DNA of 64,000 bases from JAJECS01 sp965198185 (GTDB lineage: Bacteria > Chloroflexota > UBA11872). Shown piece by piece: positions 1-9,469 of the stretch. The DNA lies in NCBI GenBank assembly GCA_965198185.1, contig CBDAOU010000002.1, positions 868,001-932,000 on the forward strand, in the 5' to 3' direction. A model generated the notes under the pieces. It was given only the letters and a program-made list of their open reading frames with translations. It was not told the origin of the DNA and did no database searches. The position numbers and the translations under genes are program-made. Position 1 is the first letter of the stretch, and the number at the start of each line of letters is the position of its first letter.

Positions 1-2
1 GG

Positions 3-755
3 ATCATGTTGCGTCGACGCAAGACCGAGGTTCTGCACGAACTTCCGAAACTGGTCAGTCACGTGGAGTTTATTGGGCTTGGCCCGAAGCAGCGCCGCAT
101 CTATGAACGCGCCGAACGCGAGGGCATCGCTGAATTGATGCAGGGCGACGTCAGCATCACGAATGTGCTCGGTTTGATCACGCGGCTGAAGCAGGTCTGC
201 AACGGCGTGCCCGGCGAGAATGCCAAACTTGACTGGTTGCTGGACTATCTCGACATAGCGGTGGCGCTGCACGACAAGACGCTAGTTTTCTCGCAATACG
301 TGGAGACACTGGACCAGATCGCGCCAACACTCGACCGCTTCGCGCCGTTGACATACACGGGGAGTATGAGTGGGGGGCAGCGCGATCAGGCGGTCGAAGC
401 ATTCCAGAAGAACCCAAACTGCCATGCGATGCTCGTGTCGCTCCGGCCGGGTGGTACAGGGTTGACGCTGACTGCGGCCAACCGAGTAGTGCACTTTGAC
501 TCGTGGTGGAATCCCGCGGTGATGAACCAGGCCACCGCCCGCACGCATCGCATCGGCCAGACGAAGGGCGTGATTGAGACGACATTAGTGACCGTGGACA
601 CGGTCGAAGAGCGTATTCAGCGCATCCTTGATGAGAAGCGCAAGTTATTCGGGGAATTCGTGGATGATCTGAGCGTGCAGGGCGTTGCCCGTATGTTGAC
701 CGAAGCTGAGGTATTCGGCCTCTTCGGTCTCAAGGCCCCGCGCCGGAACAAATGA
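3..755 (+). CDS. SNF2-family DNA translocase, C-terminal part (5' end outside window)
   Basis: The reading frame is open to the window edge, so the first ATPase lobe lies upstream. The visible part begins at the end of the SNF2_N lobe (RRRKTEVLHELPKL) and contains a whole helicase-C lobe: KTLVFSQY near residue 91, motif V GGTGLTLTAANRVVHFD near 150, and motif VI ATARTHRIGQ near 180. A short brace-like tail, VEERIQRILDEK, follows. The family couples ATP hydrolysis to DNA translocation and remodelling of protein-DNA complexes. Whether this member is RapA-like or part of a defence system cannot be decided without the upstream sequence. The next gene lies on the opposite strand and ends 20 bases away, so transcription converges here. 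Confidence 0.9.
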   Translation: MMLRRRKTEVLHELPKLVSHVEFIGLGPKQRRIYERAEREGIAELMQGDVSITNVLGLITRLKQVCNGVPGENAKLDWLLDYLDIAVALHDKTLVFSQYVETLDQIAPTLDRFAPLTYTGSMSGGQRDQAVEAFQKNPNCHAMLVSLRPGGTGLTLTAANRVVHFDSWWNPAVMNQATARTHRIGQTKGVIETTLVTVDTVEERIQRILDEKRKLFGEFVDDLSVQGVARMLTEAEVFGLFGLKAPRRNK

Positions 756-774
756 CCTCAGGACAGACGCCGGC

Positions 775-1869
775 TCAGGCCCACGGATCGAGCGCGACTT
801 TGACCACGCCGTCTGAAGCGCCGGCTGAGCGGACGAGCTCGATGCCTTCGGCGGCCTGGGCCAGGGGCAGGCGGTGGGTGAGCATGCGTTCCAGCGGGTA
901 GCGTCCGGTCTCGGCCAGTTGGACGGCGGCGCGGACGGCCTGTGTCTCGTGGCTGTTGACGCCCAGGGCGCGGACCTCTTTGGCCACCAGCTGGTCCCAG
1001 GGCAGCTCGACGGGCGCGCCGCCTTTCGACCCGGCCATGATGAACGTGCCGAGCGGCCGCACGACCGACGCCGCCTGGGTGGACGCCTCCGGGCTGGCCG
1101 TCACGTCGATCACGACGTCCGCCAGCCGGCCTTCCGTGAGCCTCTGCGATTTCGGTGACGGTTGAAGCGGAGGCGGTCAGCGTGTCGGTGGCGCCGAAAT
1201 CGCGAGCAAGCTTGAGCCGCTCGCGGTCGCGCGCCAGGCCGACCACGATGATCCGGCTCGCGCCGGCGGCGTGCGCCGCGATGGTCGACGCCAGTCCTTG
1301 CGGACCCGGTCCAAAGACGACGACCGTGTCGCCGACGCCAGCGTTGCCTACCGTCTGTACCCAACGGATGCCGTTGGCGAGCACGGCGCCGATCACGACG
1401 CCGGCCTCTCGGGCGTGATCCGCTCGGACACGCGGTGGACACGGGCGCGCGGCGGCAGGTAAAGGAATTGTCCGTAGGCGCCCCACAGGTGCGGCGGATC
1501 GACGGCCGAGATCCGCCCGCCGTAGCCCTGCTCGTCGGCGCACATTTGATAGGAGCCGCGGCGGCACCACTCGCAGCGGCCGCAACCGAAGCTGGCCTCG
1601 ACAATGACGCGGTCGCCGACTCTGACCCGCCACCGTTCGGCGGCGGCCGTTCCCACCTGCTCGATGCGGCCGACGATTTCGTGGCCCAGGAGGGCCGGGA
1701 CGTTGCGGACCACAGCCGAGTGGCCGTCCCAGTGGTGGATATCGCTGCCGCAGATGCCGGCGAGCTCGATCCGCAGCAAGCCGTCGTCGTCGCCGGTCGC
1801 GGGCAGCGGGAAGTCGCGCAGCTCCATGCGGCGAGGCGCAACGAGCACGGCGCCACGGCTCGACGTCAT
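775..1869 (-). pseudogene. zinc-dependent alcohol dehydrogenase family, broken by two compensating frameshifts
   Basis: Three pieces of one medium-chain dehydrogenase are seen. The first (from ATG at 1869) has the GroES-like fold with GICGSDIHHWDG, GHEIVGRIE and the structural zinc cluster CGRCEWCRRGSYQMC. The second, in another frame, has the Rossmann fold VGDTVVVFGPGPQGLAS and continues to TEIAEAHGR. The third returns to the first frame with ADVVIDVTASPEAS and runs to the stop. The frame slips near 1405-1411 (an extra AG in GAGAGG, or one base lost) and again near 1129-1133, so about 275 bases are out of frame. Restored, the protein would be about 360 residues, normal for NAD(P)-dependent zinc sorbitol/threonine dehydrogenase relatives. 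Decay or sequence error are both possible. Confidence 0.8.
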
Positions 1870-1894
1870 GCGCGGTTTGTGGGACTGGATTGCC

Positions 1895-2003
1895 GCCCCG
1901 TATCGAGTACGGGGCAGGCTCTTCGCGAGAATGACGGATGGGACGGCGGCGCGGCCTGAGACCATGCGAGCTGCCCGAACTGGATTCCGGCGTGCGCCGG
2001 AAT
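1895..2003. repeat. intergenic palindromic repeat element
   Basis: The stretch upstream of the broken dehydrogenase holds two hairpins. One is GCCCCGTA (1895-1902) with TACGGGGC (1908-1915). The other is ATTCCGGCG (1984-1992), loop TG, CGCCGGAAT (1995-2003). The second belongs to the widespread dispersed-repeat type that reads as VIPAHAGIQ when translated. A related but different hairpin of the same type lies at 31585-31604. These are non-coding elements, probably REP- or MITE-like; no transposase is nearby. Confidence 0.6.
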
Positions 2004-2032
2004 GACGAACAACGTGGCCCTTCGCCTTGAGA

Positions 2033-3052
2033 TCACGCGCGGCTTGCCAGGCAGCCGATGATGGTGTCCACGTGCGCCACGAACTCGGCTGTCAGTTCGA
2101 TGGTCTCGCCGAGCGTCGCCTGTTGGTCCCAGTTCCATGAGCCGTCTTCCTGCTGCGTGTCCACGAACCAGTCGCCCACGCGTGCCGCCCAGTCGCCGTA
2201 TGCGGTCTCTCCGGTCAGCTGATAGAGCAGCGCCGCGCCCCAGCCACTCTTGCAGACCTGTGCATAGTCGAACTGGCGCGGCGTGCATTGCATCGAGAAC
2301 GCCATGTAGTCGCGCGCGAGTGCGACATAGTCCGGCTGCGGATCGACCATGTGCAGCCGGCAAAGGAACGCCGCCGCGATGCCGCCGACCGTCCAGCGCT
2401 GCTTTCGGGCGGCTTGGGCCTCAACCGTAAACCAGGCTTCTTCGCCGGGAGTGTCGATGACGAGCGCCTGCCGCTCCCGCGACCAGGCGTAATGCAGTCG
2501 GTCGGGCAGCTCGCGCTGCGCCCGCCAGATCCGTTCGAGGAAGGCATGCACGGCCTGCGCCGCGTCCAGACGTCCCAGGGCGATGCACGCCAGGCCGCAA
2601 CCGCAGGCGTAGGGAATGTCCATCACGTCGCCGGGCGAGCCGTCGGCGTCCAGGTCGTTGGTGAACCCACCGGACTGTGGGTCCTGCATGGTGAGGACGA
2701 AGTCGAGCCCGCGACTGCTCAGGTCGAACTGCCGCGCCATGTGGGCGCCGTAGACGAGGGTGGCGTTGCGATAGGCGTAGGCGTCGGTCAGCACCCGGTG
2801 GCCGCGATTGAAGTCGCCGTCGGGGGTGAACATGTGCCGGCGGATCCAGCCGCAAAGCGCCGCGGCCGCCGCGGTCTCGCCGGCGACGGTGAAGGTCCAG
2901 GGCACGCGATAGAACCTGAATCCGTGCGCCGGATCGCCGATGGAGCCGTCGGGGTGCGTCTGCCCCAGCAGCCAGTCGACGCCGCGTCGCTTGGCGGCGG
3001 CATAGTTGTCCAGCCGGGTACGCAGATCGGGCGGCAAGGTATTAGTCGCCAT
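2033..3052 (-). CDS. terpenoid-cyclase/prenyltransferase-fold (alpha-alpha toroid) protein
   Basis: 339 residues with no signal peptide, built of toroid repeats. QW-like motifs are visible near the N-terminus (WLLGQTHPDGSIGD, about residues 27-40) and near the C-terminus (WFVDTQQEDGSWNWD, about 293-307). An internal repeat reads VLTMQDPQSGGFTND. The fold is shared by squalene cyclases, prenyltransferase beta subunits and many uncharacterised bacterial proteins. The DXDD protonation motif of class II cyclases is not seen, so a cyclase activity is not supported. The gene stands alone on the minus strand between the broken dehydrogenase and a divergent monooxygenase. Its substrate is unknown; a role in sugar or lipid metabolism would be a guess. 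Confidence 0.65.
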   Translation of the reverse strand: MATNTLPPDLRTRLDNYAAAKRRGVDWLLGQTHPDGSIGDPAHGFRFYRVPWTFTVAGETAAAAALCGWIRRHMFTPDGDFNRGHRVLTDAYAYRNATLVYGAHMARQFDLSSRGLDFVLTMQDPQSGGFTNDLDADGSPGDVMDIPYACGCGLACIALGRLDAAQAVHAFLERIWRAQRELPDRLHYAWSRERQALVIDTPGEEAWFTVEAQAARKQRWTVGGIAAAFLCRLHMVDPQPDYVALARDYMAFSMQCTPRQFDYAQVCKSGWGAALLYQLTGETAYGDWAARVGDWFVDTQQEDGSWNWDQQATLGETIELTAEFVAHVDTIIGCLASRA

Positions 3053-3168
3053 GGACGGCCAGCTTAGCCCTCGGGCTAGTGCGTCGACAGCGCCCGGCCG
3101 GTCGCGCTACGGTCCCAATATCCTCAAGTCCGCAATGAGAGTTGTCTACGGATGCGCAGGCGACCGTC

Positions 3169-4353
3169 ATGACGTTGGCCATTGACGCCTTCTACGGCGG
3201 TCACGTCGAGATGCCGAACCCGGGATTCCGGGGGCCACCGGCGCATTTGCGGCGGCAGAGCGACGCGCACCTGGCCACGGTGTACGACGAGGCGCTGCGA
3301 TTCGCCGAGCTGATGGAGCGCACGGGGTACGACACCCTCTGGCTGGCGGAGCATCACTTTCAGCGCGAGGGCTACGGCTGCATCGGCAACGTGCCGCTGC
3401 TGAGTCTGCACCTGGCGCACCACACCGAGCGGCTGAAGTTCGGCGCGTTCTTCAACACGGTCACCGCCTGGCACCCGCTGCGACTGGCCGAGGACTACGC
3501 CATGGTCGACGTGCTCACCGGCGGGCGGCTCCGCTTCGGCATCGGGCGCGGCTATGTCGCCCGCGAGGTGGAGACCCTTGGCGGGCCGCTGCTCGACGAC
3601 GCGGCCAACCGCGACCTGTTCGAGGAGCAGGTGGAGATCATGCTCAAGTCCTGGCACGAGCCGGAATTTGCGCACGCCGGAGCGGCCTATCGGGTGCCCG
3701 CCGACGTGCCGCACATGTTTGATGATCTTGTTGACATAACACTCGTGCCGCGGCCCGCTCATCTCCCGGTAGAGGTGTGGCAGCCGATCACCAGCACGAA
3801 GCGGCGCGGCTTGGACTTCATGGCGCGGCACGGCATCAAGGGCGTGATCGCCGGCGGGACGGCGCCGGGTGGGCGGGCGGAACAGTTGGCCGCGCTCTAT
3901 CGTGATGCCCAGGCAAGGGCCGGCCGCGAGATGCAGCTCGGCGAGGGCCTGGCAGTCGGATTCCAGATACACCTCGCGGATAGCCGCGAGACCGCCCTAC
4001 GCGAAGCGACCCCGTGGTGCGAGGAGCATCTCAAAGGGCTCGCGCCGCTGGGCCGTTATCCGCAGCTCAGCGATGCCCAGATTAAAGCCACGGCGCAAGG
4101 TGAGGCGGCCTACGAGGCGGGACTGCCCTCGATTCACGACCTGGACGCCGAGGGAACCTGGGTATGTGGCACCCCGGAGCATGTGCGCGACCACCTCCGC
4201 GGCCTGCTCGAACGGCTGCCCGGCCTGCGCCGGGTCTTCATCCAGACCGGGTCTCTGGGCGTGCCGCCGTCCGCCATGCGGGCCGATATCGAGTGGTTCG
4301 CGCAGGACCTGATGCCCAGCTTTGCCGCCGCACCGGCGGAGTCCACCGGGTAA
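3169..4353 (+). CDS. LLM-class (bacterial luciferase-like) flavin-dependent monooxygenase
   Basis: About 394 residues. The family folds as a TIM barrel, takes reduced FMN from a partner reductase and inserts oxygen into small organic substrates. Family marks are the N-terminal strand TLAIDAFYGGHVEMPNP, YDTLWLAEHHFQREG, LRLAEDYAMVDVLTGGRLRFGIGRGY and the C-terminal VCGTPEHVRDHL. An ATG at 3169 is chosen; an in-frame TTG at 3142 would add nine residues with no better ribosome site. The flavin reductase partner is not next to it. The downstream gene converges, ending 27 bases away. The substrate cannot be read from sequence. Confidence 0.85.
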   Translation: MTLAIDAFYGGHVEMPNPGFRGPPAHLRRQSDAHLATVYDEALRFAELMERTGYDTLWLAEHHFQREGYGCIGNVPLLSLHLAHHTERLKFGAFFNTVTAWHPLRLAEDYAMVDVLTGGRLRFGIGRGYVAREVETLGGPLLDDAANRDLFEEQVEIMLKSWHEPEFAHAGAAYRVPADVPHMFDDLVDITLVPRPAHLPVEVWQPITSTKRRGLDFMARHGIKGVIAGGTAPGGRAEQLAALYRDAQARAGREMQLGEGLAVGFQIHLADSRETALREATPWCEEHLKGLAPLGRYPQLSDAQIKATAQGEAAYEAGLPSIHDLDAEGTWVCGTPEHVRDHLRGLLERLPGLRRVFIQTGSLGVPPSAMRADIEWFAQDLMPSFAAAPAESTG

Positions 4354-4380
4354 CCCAGCCTCTATTCGGTCAGGCGGCGT

Positions 4381-5484
4381 TCACGCCACCCGCAGGCGAA
4401 ACCAGCGGATGTTGTAGACCTCGTTCTCTTCGCACCAGAACGCCACGTAGACATTCCCGTCGGGAAGCAGCGCGAGGCTCGGAAAACCGAACGGAAGGTC
4501 GACCAACTCTTGCCCGCTGCTTTCCGTGGCGCCGGTCATGCTGGATGACGCGCCTTCCCAGAGCGGCAACTCAGCAAGGTTGACCCAGTCGTCGCCGTCG
4601 AGGCGCGAGAGGTTGGCCCACAGCCCCGGGCGGTCGTCGTGGCGGTAGACGAACAGGATGCGGTCGTCCGGCAGCACCAGCAGCTTGCCCGTCTGTCCGT
4701 GAATGCCGGTGGACCGCGGCGCGGAAAAGGTCCGGCCGTCGGTTGAGATGGCGTATGGATTAGGCTCGGTGCCGCCGCTGGCGAAGTCGAAGGCCCAGCA
4801 GGCTGCCAATAGCCGGCCGTCGTTCAGCTGCCGCAGCGAGACCTCCCACGAGTAGACGCCCCGGTGGGTCTCGTCGATCAGCACTAAGTGCTCGGGCCAG
4901 GACCGTCCGCGGTCGTGCGAGACGAACGCTAGGGCCATGGCCCCGATGGGCTCCTCGCCGTCCCAGCCGCGCCAGGGGGCCATGGGAGCCAGCCAGCGCC
5001 CATCGGCCAGCTCCACGATGTGGTGACACACCTCCCAGGCGGGACTCCACACGGGTGGCTCGAGGGTCTCGGGGACGCTCCACGTATGCCCGCGGTCGGA
5101 GCTGCGCACTGTGATGAGGTCCATCGGCGCGTGGCCGAGGTTCTCGCGGTTGACAAGCTGCCCGCCGTGGACGTCGCGGTAGGTGCGACCGCCGATGCCC
5201 ACCAGCGTGCCGTCGCGCAGCGGGCTCACGCGCGTCCCGCCGGTCGTTGGTCGCGGCGTGGGATGGTCGATGAGCAGCTCAGGCGCCGACCAGGTGACGC
5301 CGCCATCCGACGAGCGGGCTTTGTAGGTTTGGTAATCGAGGGCTTCCACGCCCGATGCGAGATCGAAGCTGGCGAAGAGCTCGCCATCGTCGAGCACCAC
5401 GATCGAGGGATGCCAGGCGTGCACGGCGCGACGCTCCGGCTCCGGATTGCGATAGACGAGGCCCGTGGCCAGCACTTCAATCAT
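4381..5484 (-). CDS. sialidase-like BNR-repeat protein (GH33-fold)
   Basis: 367 residues starting at ATG 5484, preceded by a good ribosome site (GGAGA); a longer frame to 5619 lacks such support. Several Asp-box motifs of the six-bladed propeller are present: SSDGGVTWSAPE, SSDRGHTWSVPE, SHDRGRSWPEH and STDGRTFSAP. The RIP-like N-terminal part (RRAVHAWHPSIVVLDDGELF) and long interblade segments fit the exo-alpha-sialidase-like family, most members of which in environmental bacteria are uncharacterised and lack a signal peptide, as here. It probably acts on glycosides in the cytoplasm, but true sialidase activity is unproven. It is divergent from the aminotransferase that begins 94 bases away. 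Confidence 0.75.
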   Translation of the reverse strand: MIEVLATGLVYRNPEPERRAVHAWHPSIVVLDDGELFASFDLASGVEALDYQTYKARSSDGGVTWSAPELLIDHPTPRPTTGGTRVSPLRDGTLVGIGGRTYRDVHGGQLVNRENLGHAPMDLITVRSSDRGHTWSVPETLEPPVWSPAWEVCHHIVELADGRWLAPMAPWRGWDGEEPIGAMALAFVSHDRGRSWPEHLVLIDETHRGVYSWEVSLRQLNDGRLLAACWAFDFASGGTEPNPYAISTDGRTFSAPRSTGIHGQTGKLLVLPDDRILFVYRHDDRPGLWANLSRLDGDDWVNLAELPLWEGASSSMTGATESSGQELVDLPFGFPSLALLPDGNVYVAFWCEENEVYNIRWFRLRVA

Positions 5485-5578
5485 GGTTGATCTCCGGCTG
5501 CCATAATCCGGGCTGATTCGCGGTCGGGTGGCCCGCCGCTGAATTCGGCACTGCCCAACGGTGCGTAGGGAGCATGCA

Positions 5579-6934
5579 ATGCCTCCGGTCGAAGCCTTGG
5601 TGGATGCCCGCCGCAGCATAGAAGCCCGCTACCGGGCGCGCACGCCGGCATCGGGGGCGCTGCATGAACGGGCGCTGCAGTCGCTGCCCGGCGGCGAGTC
5701 CCGCACGGCGACCTGGTTTGCGCCCTATCCGACGTATATCGCCTCGGGCCTGGGCACGAGCCTGACTGACGTTGACGGCAATCCGCTGATGGATTTCACC
5801 TTCAACTCCACGTCGGTGATCCATGGCCATGCGCACCCCGATATCGTCGCGGCCGTGCAGCGCCGTGTAGCGGAAGGCACCGCGTGGAACGCCCCCAACG
5901 CCGGCCAAGTGGAGTTGGCGGAGATCCTGTGCGAGCGGGTGCCGTCGCTCGACCAGGTGCGGTTCTGCGCCTCGGGCACCGAGGCGAACATGCAGACGAT
6001 CAAGGCCGCGCGTGCGTTCACCGACCGCGACGTCATCATCAAGATGGACCTGGCCTATCACGGCACTTATGAGGGCGTGGAGATCCACAAGGGATCCGGC
6101 GGTTGGGGCGGGCCGGGTTCGACCGTTTCACGGGGCGTGCCGAGCAACGCCGTCGACAACGTGCTGATCGCGCCGTTCGACGACGCGGAAATCGTGGAGT
6201 GGCTGCTCGAATCGCATCCAGGGCAAGTGGCCGCCATCGTGGTGAATCCGGCGCAGACCCAGGGCGGCCTGCGCGCGCCGTCGCCGGGCTATCTGAAGGC
6301 CCTGCGGGACGCCGCGCACGCCCACGGCGCGCTGCTGGTCTTCGATGAGGTGATTACGCTGCGGCTAGCGCGCGGCGGCGGCCAGGAATTCTTCGGCGTG
6401 CTGCCGGACCTCACGGCAATGGGCAAGATCATCGGCGGGGGACTGCCCGTGGGCGGCTTCGGTGGGCGGGCGGACGTGATGGGAATCTTCGCCGACCGGC
6501 AACCGCCGCTGCTGCCGCACGCGGGCACGTTCAATGGCAACCCGGCCACCATGGCCGCGGGCATCACGGCCATGCAGTTGCTCGACGCGCCGGCCGTCGA
6601 GCGTCTGGCAGAGCTCGGCAAGGCGCTTGGCGAGAGCCTCGTGAAGGCTTCGCAGCAGGCCGGGGTTGCGCTTCAGGTGACCCAGATTGCCTCGGTGATC
6701 GGAATGGACATCCCGCAGGCCGGCGCATTCGCGGGAGAGATTCTGGAGCTGATCACGCTTGAACTGCTGAACCGGGGGTTCAAGGCAGGTTCCATGATGA
6801 CCGTGTCCACGGCAACGACTCCAAACGAGATCCACGCGCTTGAGGATGCGCTGACGGATGTGCTGCGGGAGCTGCGTCCCGCGATCACCAAGGTCGCGCC
6901 CGCGGCAACGCACCACCCGGCGTCCGTCGCCTAG
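5579..6934 (+). CDS. class III PLP-dependent aminotransferase (glutamate-1-semialdehyde aminomutase-like)
   Basis: About 451 residues. Start chosen at ATG 5579, six bases after GGAG; an in-frame GTG at 5561 is possible. Class III features are clear: CASGTEANMQTIKAARAF binding the PLP phosphate, LAYHGTYEG, LLVFDEVITLRL with the aspartate that holds the pyridine nitrogen, and the Schiff-base lysine in TAMGKIIGGGLPVGGFGG. The C-terminal domain ends with a helix typical of the group. It resembles HemL-like proteins found outside haem operons, so it more probably transaminates a catabolic amino-ketone than makes 5-aminolevulinate. No other haem gene is nearby. It stands alone on the plus strand. 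Confidence 0.85.
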   Translation: MPPVEALVDARRSIEARYRARTPASGALHERALQSLPGGESRTATWFAPYPTYIASGLGTSLTDVDGNPLMDFTFNSTSVIHGHAHPDIVAAVQRRVAEGTAWNAPNAGQVELAEILCERVPSLDQVRFCASGTEANMQTIKAARAFTDRDVIIKMDLAYHGTYEGVEIHKGSGGWGGPGSTVSRGVPSNAVDNVLIAPFDDAEIVEWLLESHPGQVAAIVVNPAQTQGGLRAPSPGYLKALRDAAHAHGALLVFDEVITLRLARGGGQEFFGVLPDLTAMGKIIGGGLPVGGFGGRADVMGIFADRQPPLLPHAGTFNGNPATMAAGITAMQLLDAPAVERLAELGKALGESLVKASQQAGVALQVTQIASVIGMDIPQAGAFAGEILELITLELLNRGFKAGSMMTVSTATTPNEIHALEDALTDVLRELRPAITKVAPAATHHPASVA

Positions 6935-7082
6935 TTCGCGCGTCGTGACAGCTGCCCGGTAGCGTTCATCACTTGACCGACGTGGCGGCGGCCGTCACGA
7001 TAGGTGGTTAATCGAGTCGGTTTGCGGCAGGCCCGCAACCGATGTCGCCAACTGCCGTCCACAGGAATAGGAGCCGCGCGTC

Positions 7083-8348
7083 GTGGCTGCCATAGCAACC
7101 AGTGTTCGTCGTTTGCCGGGCCCGATCTTGGCGCTCTTGTCGTCGGTTATCTTCGTTGCCCTTGCCCTATTGATTCTTCGCGTCACGTTTAATCCGAACG
7201 AAGACGCGATGCGGGCCAGCGCCGCGGCGTCGCGCCCCCGGCGCGAGGCGGTCCAGATTCGCACGCAGGCGCCGACGGACACATCAACGACCACAGATTC
7301 GACAGCGGCGACGGAAGACGCCGCAACGAGCGGCCTGCCGGGCGTCGGCGACACCCTGATAACGACGGATGAGCTGAGCGTCACGTTGCTCGCCGTCGAC
7401 GATCTATCGGTGCTGCCGCAGCTCCAGTTTGACCCGGTCGACCCCCGCAAAGATTACTTCCGGATCATTACCATCGAATTCGAGAACAACGGCTCCGACC
7501 CGACCACCGTGAAGAACACCGAGATCTGGTTGGTGAAGGACGACGACTCCCGCATCGTTGTCGATGCGAACTCACTTGACAAGCTCATCTCCGCACCCCC
7601 GCTTGCTTTCGATAGCCGGGCACTGTTTCTGGCGGAATCGGTGGCGGTGGACAAATCACTCGTGGTGTCGGTGACGTTCGACGTCAGGGAAACCGACGAG
7701 GTCACAACGATCTATGTCGAGGGCCTGATATTTGCCATGCCTGCGGTCAATCTCGATGGTGGAGCCATGGCCGAAGCTGAGGCTGGGGCCGCGGCCGAGA
7801 CCGAGGCCGAGGCCACGCCGGAGGCCGATGTTCGCGACACCCGCGCCGGGAGCTCACTGGACACGAGGGAGAACCGGGGCCGAGCTCGCATTGAAGCCGT
7901 GGAGCAATCCGCGGTATCGCGCACCGGCCTTCCCCCGGTGGGCGCCACCCAGCTCGGGGAAGACGGGCTCGAGGTGACGCTCGTATCGGTGCAACGATTC
8001 GAGGAGCTGACGCAGGTTCATGGCTCGCCGTTCAGGGCCAAGAAGGGCGTGTTCCATCTCGTGACCATCACCTTCAACAACACCAATGACAGCGGGAACA
8101 TCGTCGTCTCAAAGGCGAACATCTACTTGATCGATCCGGACGGCAACGAGATCTCCGTGGACTCGCCGGGTATCAATGCACTCATCGGCATGGCCACGAC
8201 GGCAACTGAAGGCCGACCGCTCTTCCTCGTCGAGAGCGTGCCGAACGGAAAGACGGCCACGGTGGCCGTGGTATTCGATGTCGATCCGGACTTGGTTGAC
8301 CTGTTGATCGATATCGAGGGCTTTCGCTTCGAGGTACCCAACCCCTAG
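7083..8348 (+). CDS. membrane-anchored protein with two DUF4352-like domains
   Basis: 421 residues from GTG 7083. One transmembrane segment lies at about residues 13-35 (LALLSSVIFVALALLILRV). A Thr/Ser/Ala-rich linker follows, then two related Ig-like domains at about 105-220 and 280-420. Each opens with a beta strand of the LxVTLxxV type and contains (D/H)xFRxxTIEFxNN or LVTITFNNTND, and FLAESVAV or FLVESVPN followed by VTFDV or VVFDV. An acidic Ala/Glu-rich hinge with EAEAGAAAETEAEATPEAD separates them. DUF4352/telomeric-repeat-like domains are extracytoplasmic beta-sandwiches of unknown ligand. The duplication is internal to the protein. Its function is unknown; it is flanked by unrelated genes. 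Confidence 0.6.
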   Translation: MAAIATSVRRLPGPILALLSSVIFVALALLILRVTFNPNEDAMRASAAASRPRREAVQIRTQAPTDTSTTTDSTAATEDAATSGLPGVGDTLITTDELSVTLLAVDDLSVLPQLQFDPVDPRKDYFRIITIEFENNGSDPTTVKNTEIWLVKDDDSRIVVDANSLDKLISAPPLAFDSRALFLAESVAVDKSLVVSVTFDVRETDEVTTIYVEGLIFAMPAVNLDGGAMAEAEAGAAAETEAEATPEADVRDTRAGSSLDTRENRGRARIEAVEQSAVSRTGLPPVGATQLGEDGLEVTLVSVQRFEELTQVHGSPFRAKKGVFHLVTITFNNTNDSGNIVVSKANIYLIDPDGNEISVDSPGINALIGMATTATEGRPLFLVESVPNGKTATVAVVFDVDPDLVDLLIDIEGFRFEVPNP

Positions 8349-8372
8349 GCTTCGTCGCCCAGCCGCCAGCGT

Positions 8373-8951
8373 GTGGGCAGGGTGACTGAGCCCTCGGACG
8401 AGCCTGGGTTTCCGCGCACCATCCGCACCGGGCGACTCACGCTTCGGCCGTTCAGGCTGACCGACACTGCCGCGGTGCATGCCTATGAGTCGGACGCAGC
8501 CTACGGAGAGTTCCTCGGCGTGCCGCGTCCATTTTGTCGGGCGGATGCCGAGCGAAGCGTCGCGTCGCGGGTGCTCTGCGACTGGTCACAGTCTGCGATG
8601 TGGGCTGTGGACCTCGAGGGCGACGCCATTGGACACGTGGGAATGACTCTGTACGCGGGGCATGGCCGCATCGATCTCTACTACGGCCTGGCTCCCGCGC
8701 ACTGGGGAAAGGGCTACACGACGGAGGCCGTGCGCGCCGCCATCGATGCCGCGTTCACGGGGCATCCGGGCGTCAACCGCATTCAGGCCGACGCCAATCC
8801 GCAGAATCCGGCCTCGCTTCGGGTCATGGAAAAGGCCGGGATGATCCGCGAGGGGCTGCTGCGCCAATACGTCGTCATGCGCGGTGTGGCCACCGATCAG
8901 GTCATGTGCAGCATCCTGCGGCGTGAGTGGGAGGCCGCGCGCGAGGGGTAG
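8373..8951 (+). CDS. GNAT-family N-acetyltransferase (RimJ/RimL-like)
   Basis: 192 residues from GTG 8373; a GTG three codons later is an equal choice. The N-terminal RTIRTGRLTLRPFRLTD and the acetyl-CoA loop GLAPAHWGKGYTTEAVRAA are typical of the RimJ/L subgroup. The C-terminal VNRIQADANPQNPASLRVMEKAGM segment is the usual beta-bulge and helix. Such enzymes move an acetyl group from acetyl-CoA to N-termini, aminoglycosides or small amines; nothing here fixes the acceptor. It follows the DUF4352-like gene by 24 bases and could be co-transcribed with it. Confidence 0.85.
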   Translation: MGRVTEPSDEPGFPRTIRTGRLTLRPFRLTDTAAVHAYESDAAYGEFLGVPRPFCRADAERSVASRVLCDWSQSAMWAVDLEGDAIGHVGMTLYAGHGRIDLYYGLAPAHWGKGYTTEAVRAAIDAAFTGHPGVNRIQADANPQNPASLRVMEKAGMIREGLLRQYVVMRGVATDQVMCSILRREWEAAREG

Positions 8952-9005
8952 GGGACGTTCAACACCGGCACTCGGACCATCCCATCCATGGACCCACCGG
9001 GACCC

Positions 9006-9419
9006 TTATCGCCGCGAGATTCGACCGCCGATTTGCTCCAACACCCGCAGGGTGTCGGCCACCGCCCAGGTTTCGACGATGCGCCCGTCCACCACGCGCC
9101 GGATGGCAATCACCTCTCCGCTCACCGCTTTCCCCGTGGCCGGGATGCCTTGATAGGTCCCGAGGTGGGTCCCGTGCCACGTCGCGTGCGTGGTCACGAA
9201 CTCGCCGTCCTCGAGCTGCCGCTCGATGGTCCATCGCAAGTCGGGAAACGCCTCCAGGCGGTCGCGATGAACGGCCTTGATCTCGGCCGGCGACACGCTC
9301 GCGCCGCCGCGGTGGACGAGACCCGTCGGATCGTGGAGATCGTCGAACACCTCCCAATTCCTACCGTTGAATGCCTCATCGGCCAGGCGCCGCACGATAT
9401 CTCCGTTGCCGCCGCTCAT
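9006..9419 (-). CDS. SnoaL-like polyketide-cyclase/ester-cyclase fold protein
   Basis: 137 residues of the NTF2-like cone fold. Family marks are EVFDDLHDPTGLVHRGG, IKAVHRDRLEAFPDLRWTIE, HATWHGTHLGTYQGIPATGK and VVDGRIVETWAVADTLRVLEQIG. Such proteins bind small hydrophobic compounds and a few catalyse cyclisation or hydrolysis. It is the last gene of a minus-strand run that starts with the FAD oxidoreductase at 13945, 50 bases after the SDR gene. A role in the same catabolic pathway is inferred from position only. Confidence 0.75.
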   Translation of the reverse strand: MSGGNGDIVRRLADEAFNGRNWEVFDDLHDPTGLVHRGGASVSPAEIKAVHRDRLEAFPDLRWTIERQLEDGEFVTTHATWHGTHLGTYQGIPATGKAVSGEVIAIRRVVDGRIVETWAVADTLRVLEQIGGRISRR

Positions 9420-9469
9420 GGGCGTGTTCCAAATGTTCGCGGCGCCGGACCTCGACTACCGGCCATGCG

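Noticed and set aside
5561..5578. GTG start for the aminotransferase
   Set aside because: The ATG at 5579 has a well-placed GGAG six bases before it.
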